Source of the DNA: Aphrophora alni
Lineage: Eukaryota > Arthropoda > Insecta > Hemiptera > Aphrophoridae
Direction: 5' to 3'
Assembly: GCA_963513935.1 (NCBI GenBank)
Contig: OY740765.1
Location: 147,151,830-147,215,829 of the forward strand
DNA length: 64,000 bases
Of this stretch, positions 33,566 to 45,779 are shown piece after piece. Within the stretch, counting starts at the first letter, position 1; every line of letters starts with the position of its first letter. The notes beneath the pieces are model-generated. The model did no database searches. It saw only the letters and a list, made by a program, of their open reading frames with translations, and was not told the origin of the DNA. A program made the translations under genes and the position numbers.

Positions 33566-34423
33566 AGGCATTGTTTTCAATGCCAAGGATTTGGATATCA
33601 CTTGCTCTAAACAGAAAGTTTGTGGACAGTGTGGCATAAAGGCCACAATAGTGATGGATGTAATAATGAGGCAAAGTGTCCAAATTAAGACAGTGATTAT
33701 AACACACGCTCACCAAAATGCCCAAAATATAAAGTCGAGAAGGCGATTTTAGAAATTGTTGATAAAGAGGAACTTTCCTTTCTGGAAGCTAGGAAAGTAT
33801 GCAGGCAAAGAACTGCTTTATCTCCTACCATAAGAAAATCAAATGCAAATGTAACATCAACCTCAGTCCCGAATACATTTTCATCATGTAAGGAACTGGG
33901 TGAGATGGTTCGTATACTAGCAGAACAGATTAAAAAACTAATAGCAGTTCAAAGCTGTACATCTGTTAACATGCCATCTTGTTCTAAAATTGATCTTCTT
34001 ACCAAATCTACAAAACCAATTGTATCCAAAGCTAAATCTGCACCTTTGCCACTTAAAAACCTCAAATTACCACCAATAACTAGTCAGATATTTAAACAAA
34101 ATCACAATCAGCGTCTGTTCTATCCAAATCTTCGTCTTTTGTTAAAGTTAATAAAAATACTCCTAACAAAGGCCAGCACACTACTGGGTGTTACCACCAA
34201 GTCTATAAAAAACAAAAATAAGGGAGGGGCAGGTTCTTCAAAAACCTTCCCAAAATTACCTCAGGCATCTTCCAAGCCTTCAACAACTGACATTGCAGTT
34301 GTTGAGGTTGCTATGGAGCTTGACCCTGAAACATCAAAAATTAAAACAAAACTTAAACCACCAGATGGTCTTTCAAGCCAGGCAAGTGGAAAGAATAATA
34401 CAGATCCAAACTCTTTTTATTAA
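33566..34423 (+). pseudogene. LINE ORF1 (Gag-like, CCHC zinc knuckles)
   Basis: The nucleic-acid-binding protein of the LINE, which packages its RNA. Shifting frames give RHCFQCQGFGYH, then KVCGQCG...GHNSDGC and KCPN, then SPKCPKYKVEKAILEI and EELSFLEARK. This is the usual three-knuckle array and following helix of I/Jockey ORF1 proteins. After that an uninterrupted frame (33905-34423) begins MVRILAEQIKKLIAVQSC. It is Ser/Thr/Lys/Pro-rich, which is typical of the C-terminal tail. Frameshifts in the knuckle region mean no complete protein can be made. Confidence 0.7.
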
Positions 34424-34539
34424 CGAATCCATTATTATTATTTTTTATATCGTAATCATAAAATATGAATAGAAATTTAAACTTAGATAGCATGCCATTA
34501 ATGTCCTGAGAAGTTACATCGAAGATCTTAAGGTTCTTG

Positions 34540-35150
34540 TATGTGATACATACCCTTTAATAATTTGCCAGCAAAATACTTATCTCCATCAACCCCACTC
34601 ATTTAGTTTGACAGGGTTTTCAGTTTTTCATACACATTTTGTCACTACAGAGAAAGCTAATGGAGGAATTGCAATACTCGCCCACAACTCCATCTATGGT
34701 ATGTCTGTGAACCTTAGGAGTTCACTGCAACCAGTAGCAATAACAATCACTACATCATATAAAATGACAATACTTGCGGAAACCTCGAAAGGGATAAAAC
34801 TCTACGAGCCAAAGCACATCGAGTGTTTATGCAGAGTAGGAAGGAATCATGGGCTCAGTAGATTGGCACAATTTCAAAAACCACACCCACGTCAACGGTG
34901 TGGAAGAAGTTACGTTCTGTTTGTGGTCCTCATCCCTCTGCTCCCTTATTGAGATTTAAGCAGGGGAATGGAGCTTTGACTACAAATAATTATGAAATTG
35001 CTAATGTTTTGGGCTCATCATTCGCTAACTTTTCTTCAACTACTGCTTACAACAACACCTTTCGTTTGTCTAAAATGTTTCAAAAAGCAATACCTTTCAC
35101 AGTAGGTTTGTTGGAAGAATCACCATTAAATACCCCATTTTGCTGACAGG
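34540..35150 (+). pseudogene. LINE ORF2, endonuclease and linker remnant
   Basis: The stretch near 34570 reads like CQQNTYLHQPHSFSLTGFSV, and then 34650-34700 gives TEKANGGIAILAHNSIYG. This matches the AP-endonuclease block where a Gly-Gly-Val-Ala/Ile-type strand follows the variable loop. A large part of the nuclease is deleted before the linker (KARRVFMQS and then VWKKLRSVCGPH in a shifted frame), which leads to FKQGNGALTTNNYEIANVLG and the RT. The first catalytic residues were not found. It is not functional. Confidence 0.6.
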
Positions 35151-36110
35151 AATTAGAGTCTTCCCGATGCTTGGAGGCTACTGTAATACCTCTTCTAAAA
35201 CCAGGTAAAGAAAAAACTAAGCTAAGCAGTTACCGCCCCATTACTCTTACTAGTGTGCTCTGCAAGCTAATAGAGAGAATGGTCAATCGGCGCCTTCTTT
35301 GGTACTGGTGGTGAACAATGTGTCTTTAGGCAGGGTTGTTCATCTACCGATCAGCTTTTTTCATTAAAGTCTGCTATACAAAATGCCCTTTTCTTGCATC
35401 AGTCACTGGTTGCAGTGTTTTTTGACCTGGAAAAGGCCTGTGATATGGCTTGGTAAAAAGATATTCCGAATACTTTAAAATCATGGGGTATATAAGGTAA
35501 TATTCTTGCTTTTATAAAGAACTTCCTTAGCAACAGATATTTTAGAGTACTTGTTGGAACTATGTTGTATGATCTTGGTGTCTCTCAGGGTAGTGCACTG
35601 AGCGTGGCCCTGTTTGCTGTGGCAATCAAAAGCATTACCGCTAATCTGCAGTGCCCTACCCCCTGTTCTCTATTTCTTGACAATTTTGCTATATACGTGG
35701 CTACTCGAGGTATGGATACCCGCTGTACGAGTCCAACAACTTATAATAGACTGCAATCTTGATCAAGATTAACAGGATTCAAGTTTTCTGCTTCCAAAAC
35801 GCAATGTATTTCTTTTAGTTGTTGAAAACTGAACCATCAACCTTTATTATTTCTTGACTGAACACAACTTCAAACTATTGAAACTGCTAATTTTTTAGGC
35901 CTATTATTTGATCATAGACTTTCTTGGATTTCTCATCTATCTGATCTGAAAACACGGTGCAGTAAAACTCTTGATATGTTGCATATTCTCAGGGAATTTC
36001 GATGGGGAGCTGATAGGACTTGTATATTGCGATTTTACAGATTCCAAAATTGCTTTACAGTCTATCCAGGATATGTATTTGAAGAATCCCTTGGTTGAAG
36101 ATATTTTGTT
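35130..36110 (+). pseudogene. LINE ORF2, reverse transcriptase remnant
   Basis: Motifs in order: [20 protein letters not shown] (RT1-2); FRQGCSSTDQLFSLKSAIQN; FFDLEKACDMAW (motif A, usually FFDLEKAYD); GVSQGSALSVALFAVAI (motif B); and LFLDNFAIYVATR (motif C, with FLDN in place of YVDD, so one catalytic Asp is Asn). These are followed by LKTRCSKTLDMLHILREFRW. The order and spacing fit an I/Jockey-type LINE. There are at least two frameshifts and several stops, and a deletion joins the thumb to the RNase H region. Confidence 0.75.
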
Positions 36111-36215
36111 TCCATACACAGATTTCAGTGACGGGATGACGTAGTATCATTTTGATGGATATCTGGACATTGCGGAATTTTGGGAAACACAAAAGCTGAC
36201 GAAGCGGCAAAGGTG

Positions 36216-37261
36216 TAAGCATGGGACATCTCCAACTAATAATAAATCTGTAGTTGATAATTGTAAATAAATTTAATATGAATGGTTAATCTAGGAAATA
36301 AAGAAACAATTATCTAAAAAATAATAACCTTAGAAATGTTTTAAAAAATTAAAGGAGAAAGGTGTTTTATAATGATGAAAAGAAAAAGTGAAATTAAATT
36401 AATGAAATTGTAAGCGGCAAGTAAAACAAAGACTCAGTATAGCGTGATATGCCATAAAAGAACATGATTTTGATCCTTCAAATGTGATTGGCTCGGGACA
36501 TAGAAATTCAAACGATAGGAGAGAGCGGGTGTTGCAATAAACCGAAACGGAAAAAGCAACTCAACGGAATTTATAGTTACTCTGCAAAAAGGACGGCGAG
36601 AGTGTTGGTCGTAAGAGACTGTTGTCCTCTAGGCAAGGCTGTATTTTGAAAAATTAAAAGAAGAAATAAATGTTGAACGATTTATAATGTAGTGGAGGTG
36701 TTTTGATGTACCTATGAAGGTGATAATTTAAATAATTAAAGGTGTTAATGAAGTGAAACTTTAAGTAGGGTTTATGCACTGTGGTCATTGGTATAACCAA
36801 GCATGACAATAAAAAATTTATAGATTTAAGATGTATAAAAGTAGGATTAAGATTTTGTTTGGAATATTTTAAATTATGTAAAATTGATAGAATTGAATTT
36901 TTGTATGTTGAATAAAGTTTTTGTATATTCAAAAATATTAAGATGAGTTTTTAACCAAAGTTAAAAGATTACCAAAGAACACCTTTTCAGTTGAACATGT
37001 TGGACAATCTTGAGGCTGGGAAGTACAGAAATGAAGGAAATCACCTAGTAAGTAAAAATTAATAATACTAAATTAGAAAATAACTTTCATTTGTAACGCT
37101 TAACCTTTATAAAATGATGCCCAACGTGTCAAATCTACATACGCTTACAAAATGACACCCAACGTCATTCAACGAACACACTTTACGTTACAAAGGAAGC
37201 TACAAGTCAGTTACCAGTCACACAGCGTGTAGTTGTATGTGCTAAATCGACAGTTAGAATT
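36216..37261. other. About 1 kb inserted between LINE RNase H and LINE 3' end
   Basis: LINE coding similarity stops after ADEAAK at about 36215 and resumes at about 37262 with WENEW...NKLRKVKN. The DNA in between shows no coding capacity. A GC-richer block at 36440-36640 and the region 37105-37250 (with AACGTG...CAACGTC) suggest a separate repeat, possibly an LTR-type or non-autonomous element. No TSD was identified. Confidence 0.4.
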
Positions 37262-37632
37262 ATTTTTCATAGGAAATGGGAAAACGAGTGGACACAAATA
37301 CAGAGTCCAATAAGTTGAGGAAAGTAAAAAATATTGTCCGTCCGATGAAATTCATCCATACATGCCAGTCATCGAGAGGAAGTGGTGGTTACCCGTGTTC
37401 GTATTGGTCATTACATGATCACTCATGGATTTCTGATGAAACAGGGTCTATCTTTCATAACTCATTGCAGGGCCCTTGTACAGCCCTTAATATTTGTTTT
37501 ATTTGTTGTTAATTGTAATGTACCATAGTTTGTAATTGTTAACTTGTTGCAGGGCCATTTTACAGCCTTGTAATATACTATGTTGTTGTTTATTTATTTA
37601 TTTTTTTAAATGTGTTATTTCTAAGTTTTAAG
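37262..37632 (+). pseudogene. LINE C-terminal and 3' UTR remnant
   Basis: A shifted frame reads REEVVVTRVRIGHYMITHGF, the characteristic end of RNase H-bearing LINE ORF2 proteins (usually RRxEVVLTRLRIGHTxLTH). It is followed by two imperfect copies of TGCAGGGCC...TACAGCC...TAATAT at about 37468 and 37548. Such short 3' repeats are common in LINE tails. I infer that this is the displaced 3' end of the LINE at 32.2-36.2 kb. Confidence 0.6.
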
Positions 37633-40439
37633 GTAGAGCGTCTTCTTGCCCAATTTTTTGAAGATGATATTGAACGAAATGGTATGCGCCTTAAAACTAA
37701 AATAAAAATTGTTAAAATTAAACACTCAAGATTATATTGCACTTGCCCAGCTAAAGTCTGAATATTTTCATAGCTTCCAACACAAATTATGAATATGTTT
37801 GAATTTTAATTTTTTTACAGTTTTTAATGTCTAAATGGTGTAATAAATCACATTATAATAATACTTCTATTAACACTAGACCTAGCTCCTTAGATATAAA
37901 GCAAATTTATTAACAAATAGTAATACATTACGTAAATTCTCTTTTATAATTTTTAATTTTTAGTAGGATACAACTCGGTTTAAATACCTTTTGTTAAAAT
38001 AACGTTACAAACTCTTGCTCTTAAAAGCTGATCTATTTTATTATTCTTTTTAGAAATAAACGGTTATAAAAATATTGCACTAGCTTCTTCACTTACCGTA
38101 CCCATCCCCAAAACCAACAAACAAAAATGTAATTTCTGAAACAATCAATCAAAAAGTACAAATGAACCAAAAAAATATGGCTGCCTTTGAAAAAAAAGTT
38201 TAAATAAGGGCCTAAACTTGCTTTACTTGTGGCATACACACATCCATAAGCACAACTTGTATTTGATTAAAATTAAACTTTTAATGGTGGATTCAAGATT
38301 CATTTTGGTTTTTGCCAATAATTCCTAAACCGTAATTTTTTTACTTGCAATTTATCACATAAATCTTCACTATTCATTAAAATTTTATTGAAATCGTTAG
38401 ACCTGATTTTGAGAAATTAAGTATTTTATAACAACCGTATGACTGATTTTAAAAAATTTATACCGATAACTCATAAACCTGCATTTTACGGAGAGATGAG
38501 GGAACCAATAAGTTTTGTTTGGATAATTGGAGTAAATTTGATCAAAATCGTTCTGAGAAAATCATAATTATGACAGAAAAACATCCTTTTTTCCCTCTTT
38601 TTATTTTGCACCTACTCGCAAATTTTTAATATATAACAAACAAAAAATGAAAGACAGACCCGAGATATGCTCAAAATGTGTTCACATACCAACACATTTA
38701 TTGATTAGTTAAAATCAGTTTACGCGTTTGGACTGTAGAGACAAACATACAAGATGTACATATAACAGACTTCACAAAAAGGGTCTTTTTATTCAAAATA
38801 GAAATATCCACAATAATTTTTTTGACTTATGGCATAACTTTCTCTATATTATGTATATGTGAGAAAATAAAAGTGACAAACACTGGAACATTTCAATTTC
38901 TTCCCCAAATGTTCAGTTTCTATACATTTACATTGCAATTGATTATTTACTCCAAATTATGTAACCTATTTGGTACAAATCAAAACTTTTCCCTCGTGAT
39001 AGTTCTCGGTGTGTTCTGAACTTATTTATATAAATTGGTATTGGCTTTTAACAGAACTAGGTTGGCAATTTATTTCATTTATAGAGTCAAATAGTTCTGT
39101 ACCGATCAGTGACAGTATGGAATATATTTTGAAATATAGCCAGAAAAGGGTCAATAACCTGTTCTACAAACATGAAAATTAAACAGTGATTTTTCTGTAA
39201 TCAGTACAACATAAAAAGTATCTGATACTTCTTAATTTTTAGTTTTAAGTTCAGCCTATAAAGAAAACTCACTAAATGTATTTATGAGATTTAAATAAAT
39301 ACTGCATATATGAGCATACACTTGGGTTGTGTAATAATTAATAGCTTTGGCAAGGTTCTAGTTAAGCAAATAACAGAGTACATTTTGGAATTGGTGAATT
39401 AAGTTGTTTCATAAAAGGCAATTTAATAATTACCTTATACAAGGCACATTTTTAAGTAAGGTCCATTTGAAATTACTTTTGACTGTGGCAATGAAGCAGG
39501 ATCGCTCGCACACTTTGTTTTATTATGATGTAATAACCAGCTGTTGGATATGTGAATGTTGTGGTTGATGAGCCATTTGAAATGGGTGCTGTCATAAATA
39601 ATCAAACTGTGAGGTTCATGCTCTAATATGTTTTTAATAAAAAAAAAAAAAATACCACTAGGAAACTTGTTGAGGTTTATGGGCCTGATGTTATGAGTGA
39701 CAGTAAATGTAGGCTATAATATTATTTGTGTAGGGACGGATGAATGAATGTGCACGATGACAAACATAGCAGTCTCAACAGTAATGAGAGATAGTTTAGT
39801 GGAAAAAGCAAATCTTAAATTCATGAAATAAATAAATTTAAAAAAATAAATTATAATGGTGATTTATAATTTTATATTCAAAATAAAACTTGTATTTTTA
39901 TGAACAAAAAAATGTAATGTTATGAAATCTTAACAAAATTATTACAATGTACATGACAATATGTTATTTATACTATAGGTTACATATGTACTTTTTAACA
40001 AAATAAAGTTTCTTATTAAAAATTTTCTGTTGTCAATTTTCAAAAAATTATGCTGAATGCACGGCTAAAAGCAACAGTTATTAAATGTGAGGTTGTTTAC
40101 ACTGTAGTAGTAAAAATACCATCTGTTAAGAAAAGAGAGAGTGTAGATGTTTAATTTATATTTATTTGTATTATGTTCATTATTTACTGTGTGTTATTTT
40201 TAGTTCATCTTTTGGTAAAGTCATTTATATGTATAATTGTTTTGGGTGACATTGAAATTTTAATGAGTGAGGTTCATTCTTGTTTATGCCTGACACTGAA
40301 GAGAAACTCTGTGATTCGAAGAAGGCATCAGAAAAGCATTTTCTTTGTTGGTTAAGACTTGCAGAAAAGAGTTACAAATTATCTGGACAGTTATAATAGA
40401 CTGCACAGTCTAAACAACAGAACTGTTTACTTTTACCCA
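37633..40439. other. Non-coding intronic stretch
   Basis: AT-rich. At 39440-39480 there is TTTTTAAGTAAGGTCC, similar to the mariner ends at 12.1 and 13.3 kb, possibly a lone mariner end. Nothing else was recognised. Confidence 0.4.
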
Positions 40440-41230
40440 GCTTTGGGATATTGGGTGGTATGAATAAAAACTAACATTTGCTACCTAACAATCTACTAGT
40501 TTTAGCATTTGCTCAAAATTGATGTGAATAGACAAAGTCTTAAATTTGGAGCAAACACTAGACCTAGTCCGGAAAGTCCTTAGCAGTGAGTGATGTGAAT
40601 AAAAACTAGAATTGCTAAAACTAGGTTTTTCCTAGAATTAGCTTACTTTAGAGTGAATAAAAATAGAGAGCATTTGCTAGGGGTAGCAAGTGCTAGAAAT
40701 ATCCAAACCCCTATCTAGTGCTTAAAAATGGAAGTGAATAAAAACCTACCACTAGATTTTTCTTAAGCAATTGCTAGGAGATTTTTAAGTGTGGTCAGGG
40801 GCACACTTGATTTTGCCTAGCACTTACTAGAATTTGTTTTAATCGTGTTGCAGCCATGGCAGAGTTTATACCGATCCGCCAGAGGAAGATTTACAGTGTT
40901 AGAAGAGATATAGATGTGACTAATTATAAAGAATTTCTAAGATTTAGTGACAGTGTTGATTTTCTAGCAAATGAATTTCTTATTGAGCCTGACAATCATG
41001 GTGGGGACTCTCGAAACGAAAACAAATGGAAATATTCCTACGTTTCGTCGGGGACCCGGGTTTCCAGTCCAGTATAGGCCACAATTTGGGAGTACACTGA
41101 TCTACGGCTAAGACTGTTCATTATATATTAGATCGAATCGTTGACCAATCACATAATTGGATTAAGTTTCCAACGACACTGGCACAAATGATAGAGGCGA
41201 AGGATTTGTGGGAGATGTTTTCGTTTTCCA
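40440..41230 (+). mobile_element. PIF/Harbinger element, 5' part
   Basis: A transposase frame beginning at 40856 is preceded by about 400 bp holding at least four spaced copies of a GTGAATAAAAA-like motif (near 40457, 40592, 40652 and 40732, with a poorer one near 40530). Repeated subterminal motifs ahead of the transposase suggest transposase or Myb-partner binding sites. No right end was found. Confidence 0.5.
40856..41226 (+). pseudogene. Harbinger transposase N-terminal fragment (HARBI1-like)
   Basis: It opens with ATG in a good context: MAEFIPIRQRKIYSVRRDID, then NYKEFLRFSDSVDFLANEFL. After a shift it gives KMEIFLRFVGDPGFQSSIGH in outline (read as MEIFLRFVGDPGFQSS), and then STAKTVHYILDRIVDQSHNW followed by IKFPTT. 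This order (RR-D-NYK-RFS, then FLRFVGDPGFQ, then the helix-turn-helix with WIKFP) is that of insect PIF/Harbinger transposases, which use TWA targets. The catalytic DDE part is missing, and one frameshift and one stop are present. It is a truncated pseudogene. Confidence 0.7.
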
Positions 41231-41780
41231 AATGTAATCGGCACACTGAACTGCACGCACATAGAAATATTGAAACCAACTTTTTTCTTCATTTTAATTA
41301 ATACCAATAATCACTTCTCAAAGTTAGAACTCATATTTTTGAAATACCCTGTATGATCAGCACAATAAACCTGCTGGGGTTACCAATTGTAATATTACAA
41401 ATTAGAATTCCCTATGATTAAGTGGAGAGAACATTTTATATTTGACTGTTATGGCTAACCCCTTGAATATATTGAGTACATGTTTCTGTTATTATTAGTT
41501 AAAACTTTGTATTGTGCAACATTAATAACTTGACAGATTTTTAATCGACGAAGTAGTGCAGATAGCCATTTCTGCAATTTTGGCAATGTCTATGGCAAAT
41601 GATTGGTTTATTGTATATGAACCAAGTTAAACATGGCTAAAATAAATTAATACATTTTAAATCAAAATTTAATTCAAGACTGATTAGTACCTATTAAAGA
41701 CTTAATAGTACCTATTAATAGAATTAGTACCTATTAGTGTTGTGTTTTAAGAAGAATTACAAACAAGTAATATTAAATTT
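41227..41780. other. Non-coding intronic stretch
   Basis: AT-rich. Short repeats of TAGTACCTATTA at 41685-41735. No gene. Confidence 0.4.
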
Positions 41781-41784
41781 ATTA

Positions 41785-42020
41785 GTGTTGTTTTCGATGA
41801 AAATTTATATTGGAAATTTCATATTTTAAATCTTTTGAATTCTTTGATATGATTGCTTTGCTCTCTGGATGGTTTTTAGAGTTACTACTTTAAACGCCAC
41901 CAAAATCTGTTTACTTAACCTTTGTCTGTTCAAAGCTAAGATATAATTTGGCCTTCTGGGGGAACTCTGTTGAATTTTTTAACATCTTTTGTATTAAAAA
42001 ATATTAACACTGTCATCCAT
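41785..42020 (+). pseudogene. LINE reverse transcriptase C-terminal scrap (CR1/Jockey-like)
   Basis: One frame reads VFDENLYWKFHILNLLNSL and, after breaks, DIIWPSGGTLLNF. The pattern GVxFDxxLxWxxHIxxL followed by YxxxxWG is the region after the catalytic core of CR1/Jockey RTs. It is short and full of stops. Confidence 0.45.
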
Positions 42021-42164
42021 GTATATATATTTAATTTTAATGATTTTAAATCCACCCAGAATATGTTCAAAATAAAATAACATCATGAATATCCCATGCA
42101 AAAAAATATCCTATGCAGAGATTAAAACTTTTAGAACGTGGTGTTTACTAGACTCAAGACCACT

Positions 42165-42230
42165 AGCCCTCGAATACTCTAATAGAGTCTCAGTAGAAAG
42201 CTGATAGGAAAGATCATTTTTCACCCCTTC
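42165..42230 (+). repeat. Dispersed repeat 'CCTCGAATA', copy 1
   Basis: Shares CCTCGAATACTCTAATA and GATAGGAAAGAT with 45205-45305 (same strand) and with 49445-49550 (opposite strand). Class unknown. Confidence 0.5.
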
Positions 42231-44390
42231 CTGAAAATGTATAAAACAAAAGGTTTTTAAGAGGTTTCTGGATTCACTTAGATGCTGCTTACTGGAACAT
42301 GCGTTCAGAAGACGCATCCTGGTGTCAAGTATGTGACGAGGATTTTATAATATATATGTATTTAATATAGCCTTTGTTAGGGATAAGAAATTAAATTTAA
42401 GTTAGAATTATTCTAAGTCATAATGTAGGAAGCAGAGTATCGACAATAGTTGGGAAATAATGTAAAAAGTTAGGAAACTGCTGAGCTTATAGCTCCTAAA
42501 TGTAATGTGGAAAACTATAGGATATATAAACAAAGACTGGAAAGAAAAGGAAGTCAGTCAATTTTGAGTGGATCAAGCTAGGGCCATAGGCTGTCCAAGA
42601 AACCTTCAGGCGTTGCCAGGAATTCCATTTGAACAAGGAAAGGGATCTGAAAGAGTCACAACATATCTCCAGTGGGTTCAACTGATATTGGTGAGCAAGC
42701 TCTCGTTACAGTAGTTTGTTCTCTTTATTGAAATAAATCTATATAGTAAGAGTGACTTAATTTGATTTAATATCTTAACTTTGTCATTGCTTTGAGGTTA
42801 ATAAATTTGCATATCTTTAAAAACATTTTCGGAAATATTGTGTTTGTAAGTTTTTTTTTATTGTATTATATAAAATACATGTAAAGATATATTACATGTA
42901 TAATATATTTAGACTCATAAGTACAACTGAACTACAGATTTTTAATTATTTAATGAACCTATAGCACAGCCTATTAAAATAATCCTATTTCATAACAGTT
43001 TATTTATACAATATTGTATTTTATGTAAACTGTATATAGCCTATTTGTAGTTTTAGTTTAAAATGTATGACATCTCAAATGTGTACTACAACCTTGCTAC
43101 TAAATATATATCTAATGAGAAAAATAAATAATAATAATTTTGGCTTGTCTTACAAGAAATATATAGACAAGTATTAAATTGTTTGGAAATCGTCTCAAAT
43201 CACACATTTTATGTTTTGTTTAAAAAAATAATAGCAGTGACTAAAAATTACATATTTGCTATTTCTTGAAATATTTGTATAAAACTCAACTTTCTCATTT
43301 TTTTGTTCTCTCTGAACAGATTAATTTTTGGTCTAATTAATACAAATAGTAAACTATGGGTGAAAATTTACTCGAGCTGTAGAAACAGTTTAAGGAATTA
43401 GGCCTAATACAGTTTGGAGTGTTGTAAAAATAACAGGATATATTTTTTAGACTTGGTCAATAGGGTCAGCCAAAATCAGTTATGCTTTAATGCCAAGTTC
43501 AGGGCAGTACATGATCAAATTTACAATGCCAAATAATCTTCTATAAATAGTTTCAGCCTTTCATACATCCACAAAACTTTGTTTGAATGTTTATAGATTT
43601 ACATTCAACAAATTTCAGTGAATCATATTTCTTTCTTATACATTTACATTCATAGATAAGTGACTCATTTTTCTGGGGTGGATTAATTAAGCAAAGATGA
43701 ATCAAAGTGGAAATATTTTTTAACAATTTTTAACGCTGTATTTTATTAATTTTTTTTAACAATACTATTTAGCAAAGTTGTATATTTATGTATGTAGATT
43801 AGCATTGCATAAATTTAGTAGTTAATAACCTGGTACTTTTAATGACCACACATTACCAATAAACATATTTTTAAAAAAAACAGTAAGGGCCTTACATCAG
43901 TGAAGTTAAACTTACTTGGCCTTTTGTATACCATGGGTGTTTTTTTATCATATGGTAAAAATTAATATATTATAATAAGGCAATATATAGGTAAGGTTTG
44001 TTATAAGTATTATAAAATAAATGTGAGAAAAATTTTATTTTATAATTTCTGATCAAAAATGTTTATATTCATAAATATAGATACATATGTACACACATAT
44101 ACAAGAGATAAAGATACCTATGCACAAGATTCATCAGTAACAAAATTAATATCACAATCATTAATATCATTAGTATTTCAGCATCTTGAGTACCAAGTAA
44201 CACTGCACTTTGAACTGTTTATACAAGAATGTTAATAGAGAAATGCAATTATTTCAGCAATAGATTTAGTGGGCGTGATGTAAATATCAACAATAATAAT
44301 TTGAAATAATTTTCCCACAAGACATTAAAAAATACATATGCATGCTTGTTCGATAATTACTGATTGTTAATCTATGAATTTATTACTTAC

Positions 44391-44521
44391 CGTACTAGTT
44401 TTGAGTACCGGAGGACCAGAGTCATTGCGTTTACCTTCCTTGAGGTTGTCATTATATTGTGCCAACGAACGGTTCCACTTCTGATGTGTAGTAACTGGCC
44501 AGTACTTCTTCTTACAATAAC
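44391..44521 (-). other. Possible small minus-strand exon or repeat
   Basis: The minus strand has an open frame reading SYCKKKYWPVTTHQKWNRSL and then AQYNDNLKEGKRNDSG, ending exactly at a consensus donor ACG|GTAAGTAAT. A second frame over the same DNA (KCRRCEVIVRRSTGQLLHI) looks faintly like a BED-type zinc finger. It is GC-richer than its neighbours. No acceptor is obvious. It may be an exon of a gene on the other strand or a transposon scrap. Confidence 0.25.
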
Positions 44522-45204
44522 TTCACACCGACGGCACTTGACACTTTACAAGATATAAAATGTTTAAAAAGAGAAACATAAAAGTATTTGAGATAAAAAG
44601 TAAATGAATCTGAGGAAGCCGGAACTTTCGTCCATGAGAAAAGGCTGAGAGAACAGACAATGCATCTGACTTTAAGCAGAGATGGAAAGAGGGTGACCAA
44701 AATGTGTACAGGTATAAGTGAAAGTGGTTGTGGGATGTAACCCAATTTATAATTTGAAAATTGTTGTTGGTACTATTTGGAAATCAGTATAAAGATACAT
44801 TTATATTTCTATATATTTACAAATACAAAGTTCATCTTAAAGACTATTACGTAACAATGCTTTTTGTGAAAGTATAATAACAGAAAACGTGAACATGCTT
44901 CACCACTCTCTCAAGTAAAGTAGCAATGGTGGGATGGTTGAAGAATGCTAACTGTTATGATTTCATGTAACATGATGACCTGGCATGACGAGGTAGCATT
45001 ATGTTACGCTGTAGAATTTTTCATACCGTTTTGTAAGAAGTTTCATTTCAAAAACCAAAGGTGAAACTAAGTTTTCTGATAAGAGTATATGACTTTTGGC
45101 TTCCCTCCTCTTTGTTGAGGGTACAAAGTCAAACTTCAAGTTAGTTAAAACATGCGTCACCTTATAAAAAAAGGAAGAAGAGAACACAAAATAAAAACTC
45201 CTGG

Positions 45205-45305
45205 ACCTCGAATATTCTAATATCGTTAGGGTCGAAAAGAAGAAGAGTTGTTCAGGGGAGACCTGATAGGAAAGATGAAAGAGAGAGATCTAACCCAAGA
45301 GTACA
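45205..45305 (+). repeat. Dispersed repeat 'CCTCGAATA', copy 2
   Basis: CCTCGAATATTCTAATA, then an AG-rich part, then CTGATAGGAAAGATGAAAGA and ATCTAACCCAAGA. Same order as the copies at 42165 (+) and 49445-49550 (-). Confidence 0.55.
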
Positions 45306-45779
45306 TGAAAAAAAGGCGTAGGTCCAGTTGGTCTCTATACTCATTATGAGCCCCTGAGTGTTTGATACTTGGACATTTGTCTACATAAAAACTAATGGTT
45401 CGTTTCGAGAGTATAAATCATATTCCGTCATCAAGTGATAAAGCTAGAACACGATAAATGTGGAAAACATCAACGTGTACGTAATTGAAAATAAAACTAG
45501 TAATCTAAGAAAGGAACCTAGGGTTAAGGTTAAGCCTGGGGAGACAAAATAACTAAGATTAGATACAGATGTCATTAGAAAACCACAAGTGACACAAAAC
45601 CCAAGGAATTGCAAATACCGTGTTACCATGAACGCTACCATTGGTCAATTAACTAAACAGGGGTTGCTGCGCCAACAGCAATTTAAATAGGTGAAAATAG
45701 TTTATTTATCACCGTTTACCTAATCTAAATAAATATCTTTTTACGACTACATTTTTTACAGGATATGTATGGATTATTT

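Larger units (their letters stand above)
32225..36215 (+). mobile_element. I/Jockey-type LINE, decayed
   Basis: In order: a 5' region with two related units beginning GGGGGTACAC at 32245 and 32400, about 155 bp apart like promoter monomers; a Gag-like ORF1 with zinc knuckles; an AP-type endonuclease remnant; a reverse transcriptase; and an RNase H piece reading WISGHCGILGNTKADEAAK near 36150-36210. The presence of RNase H points to the I/R1-like groups. Stops, frameshifts and internal deletions are frequent. The 3' end appears to continue at 37262 after an insertion of about 1 kb. Confidence 0.8.
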
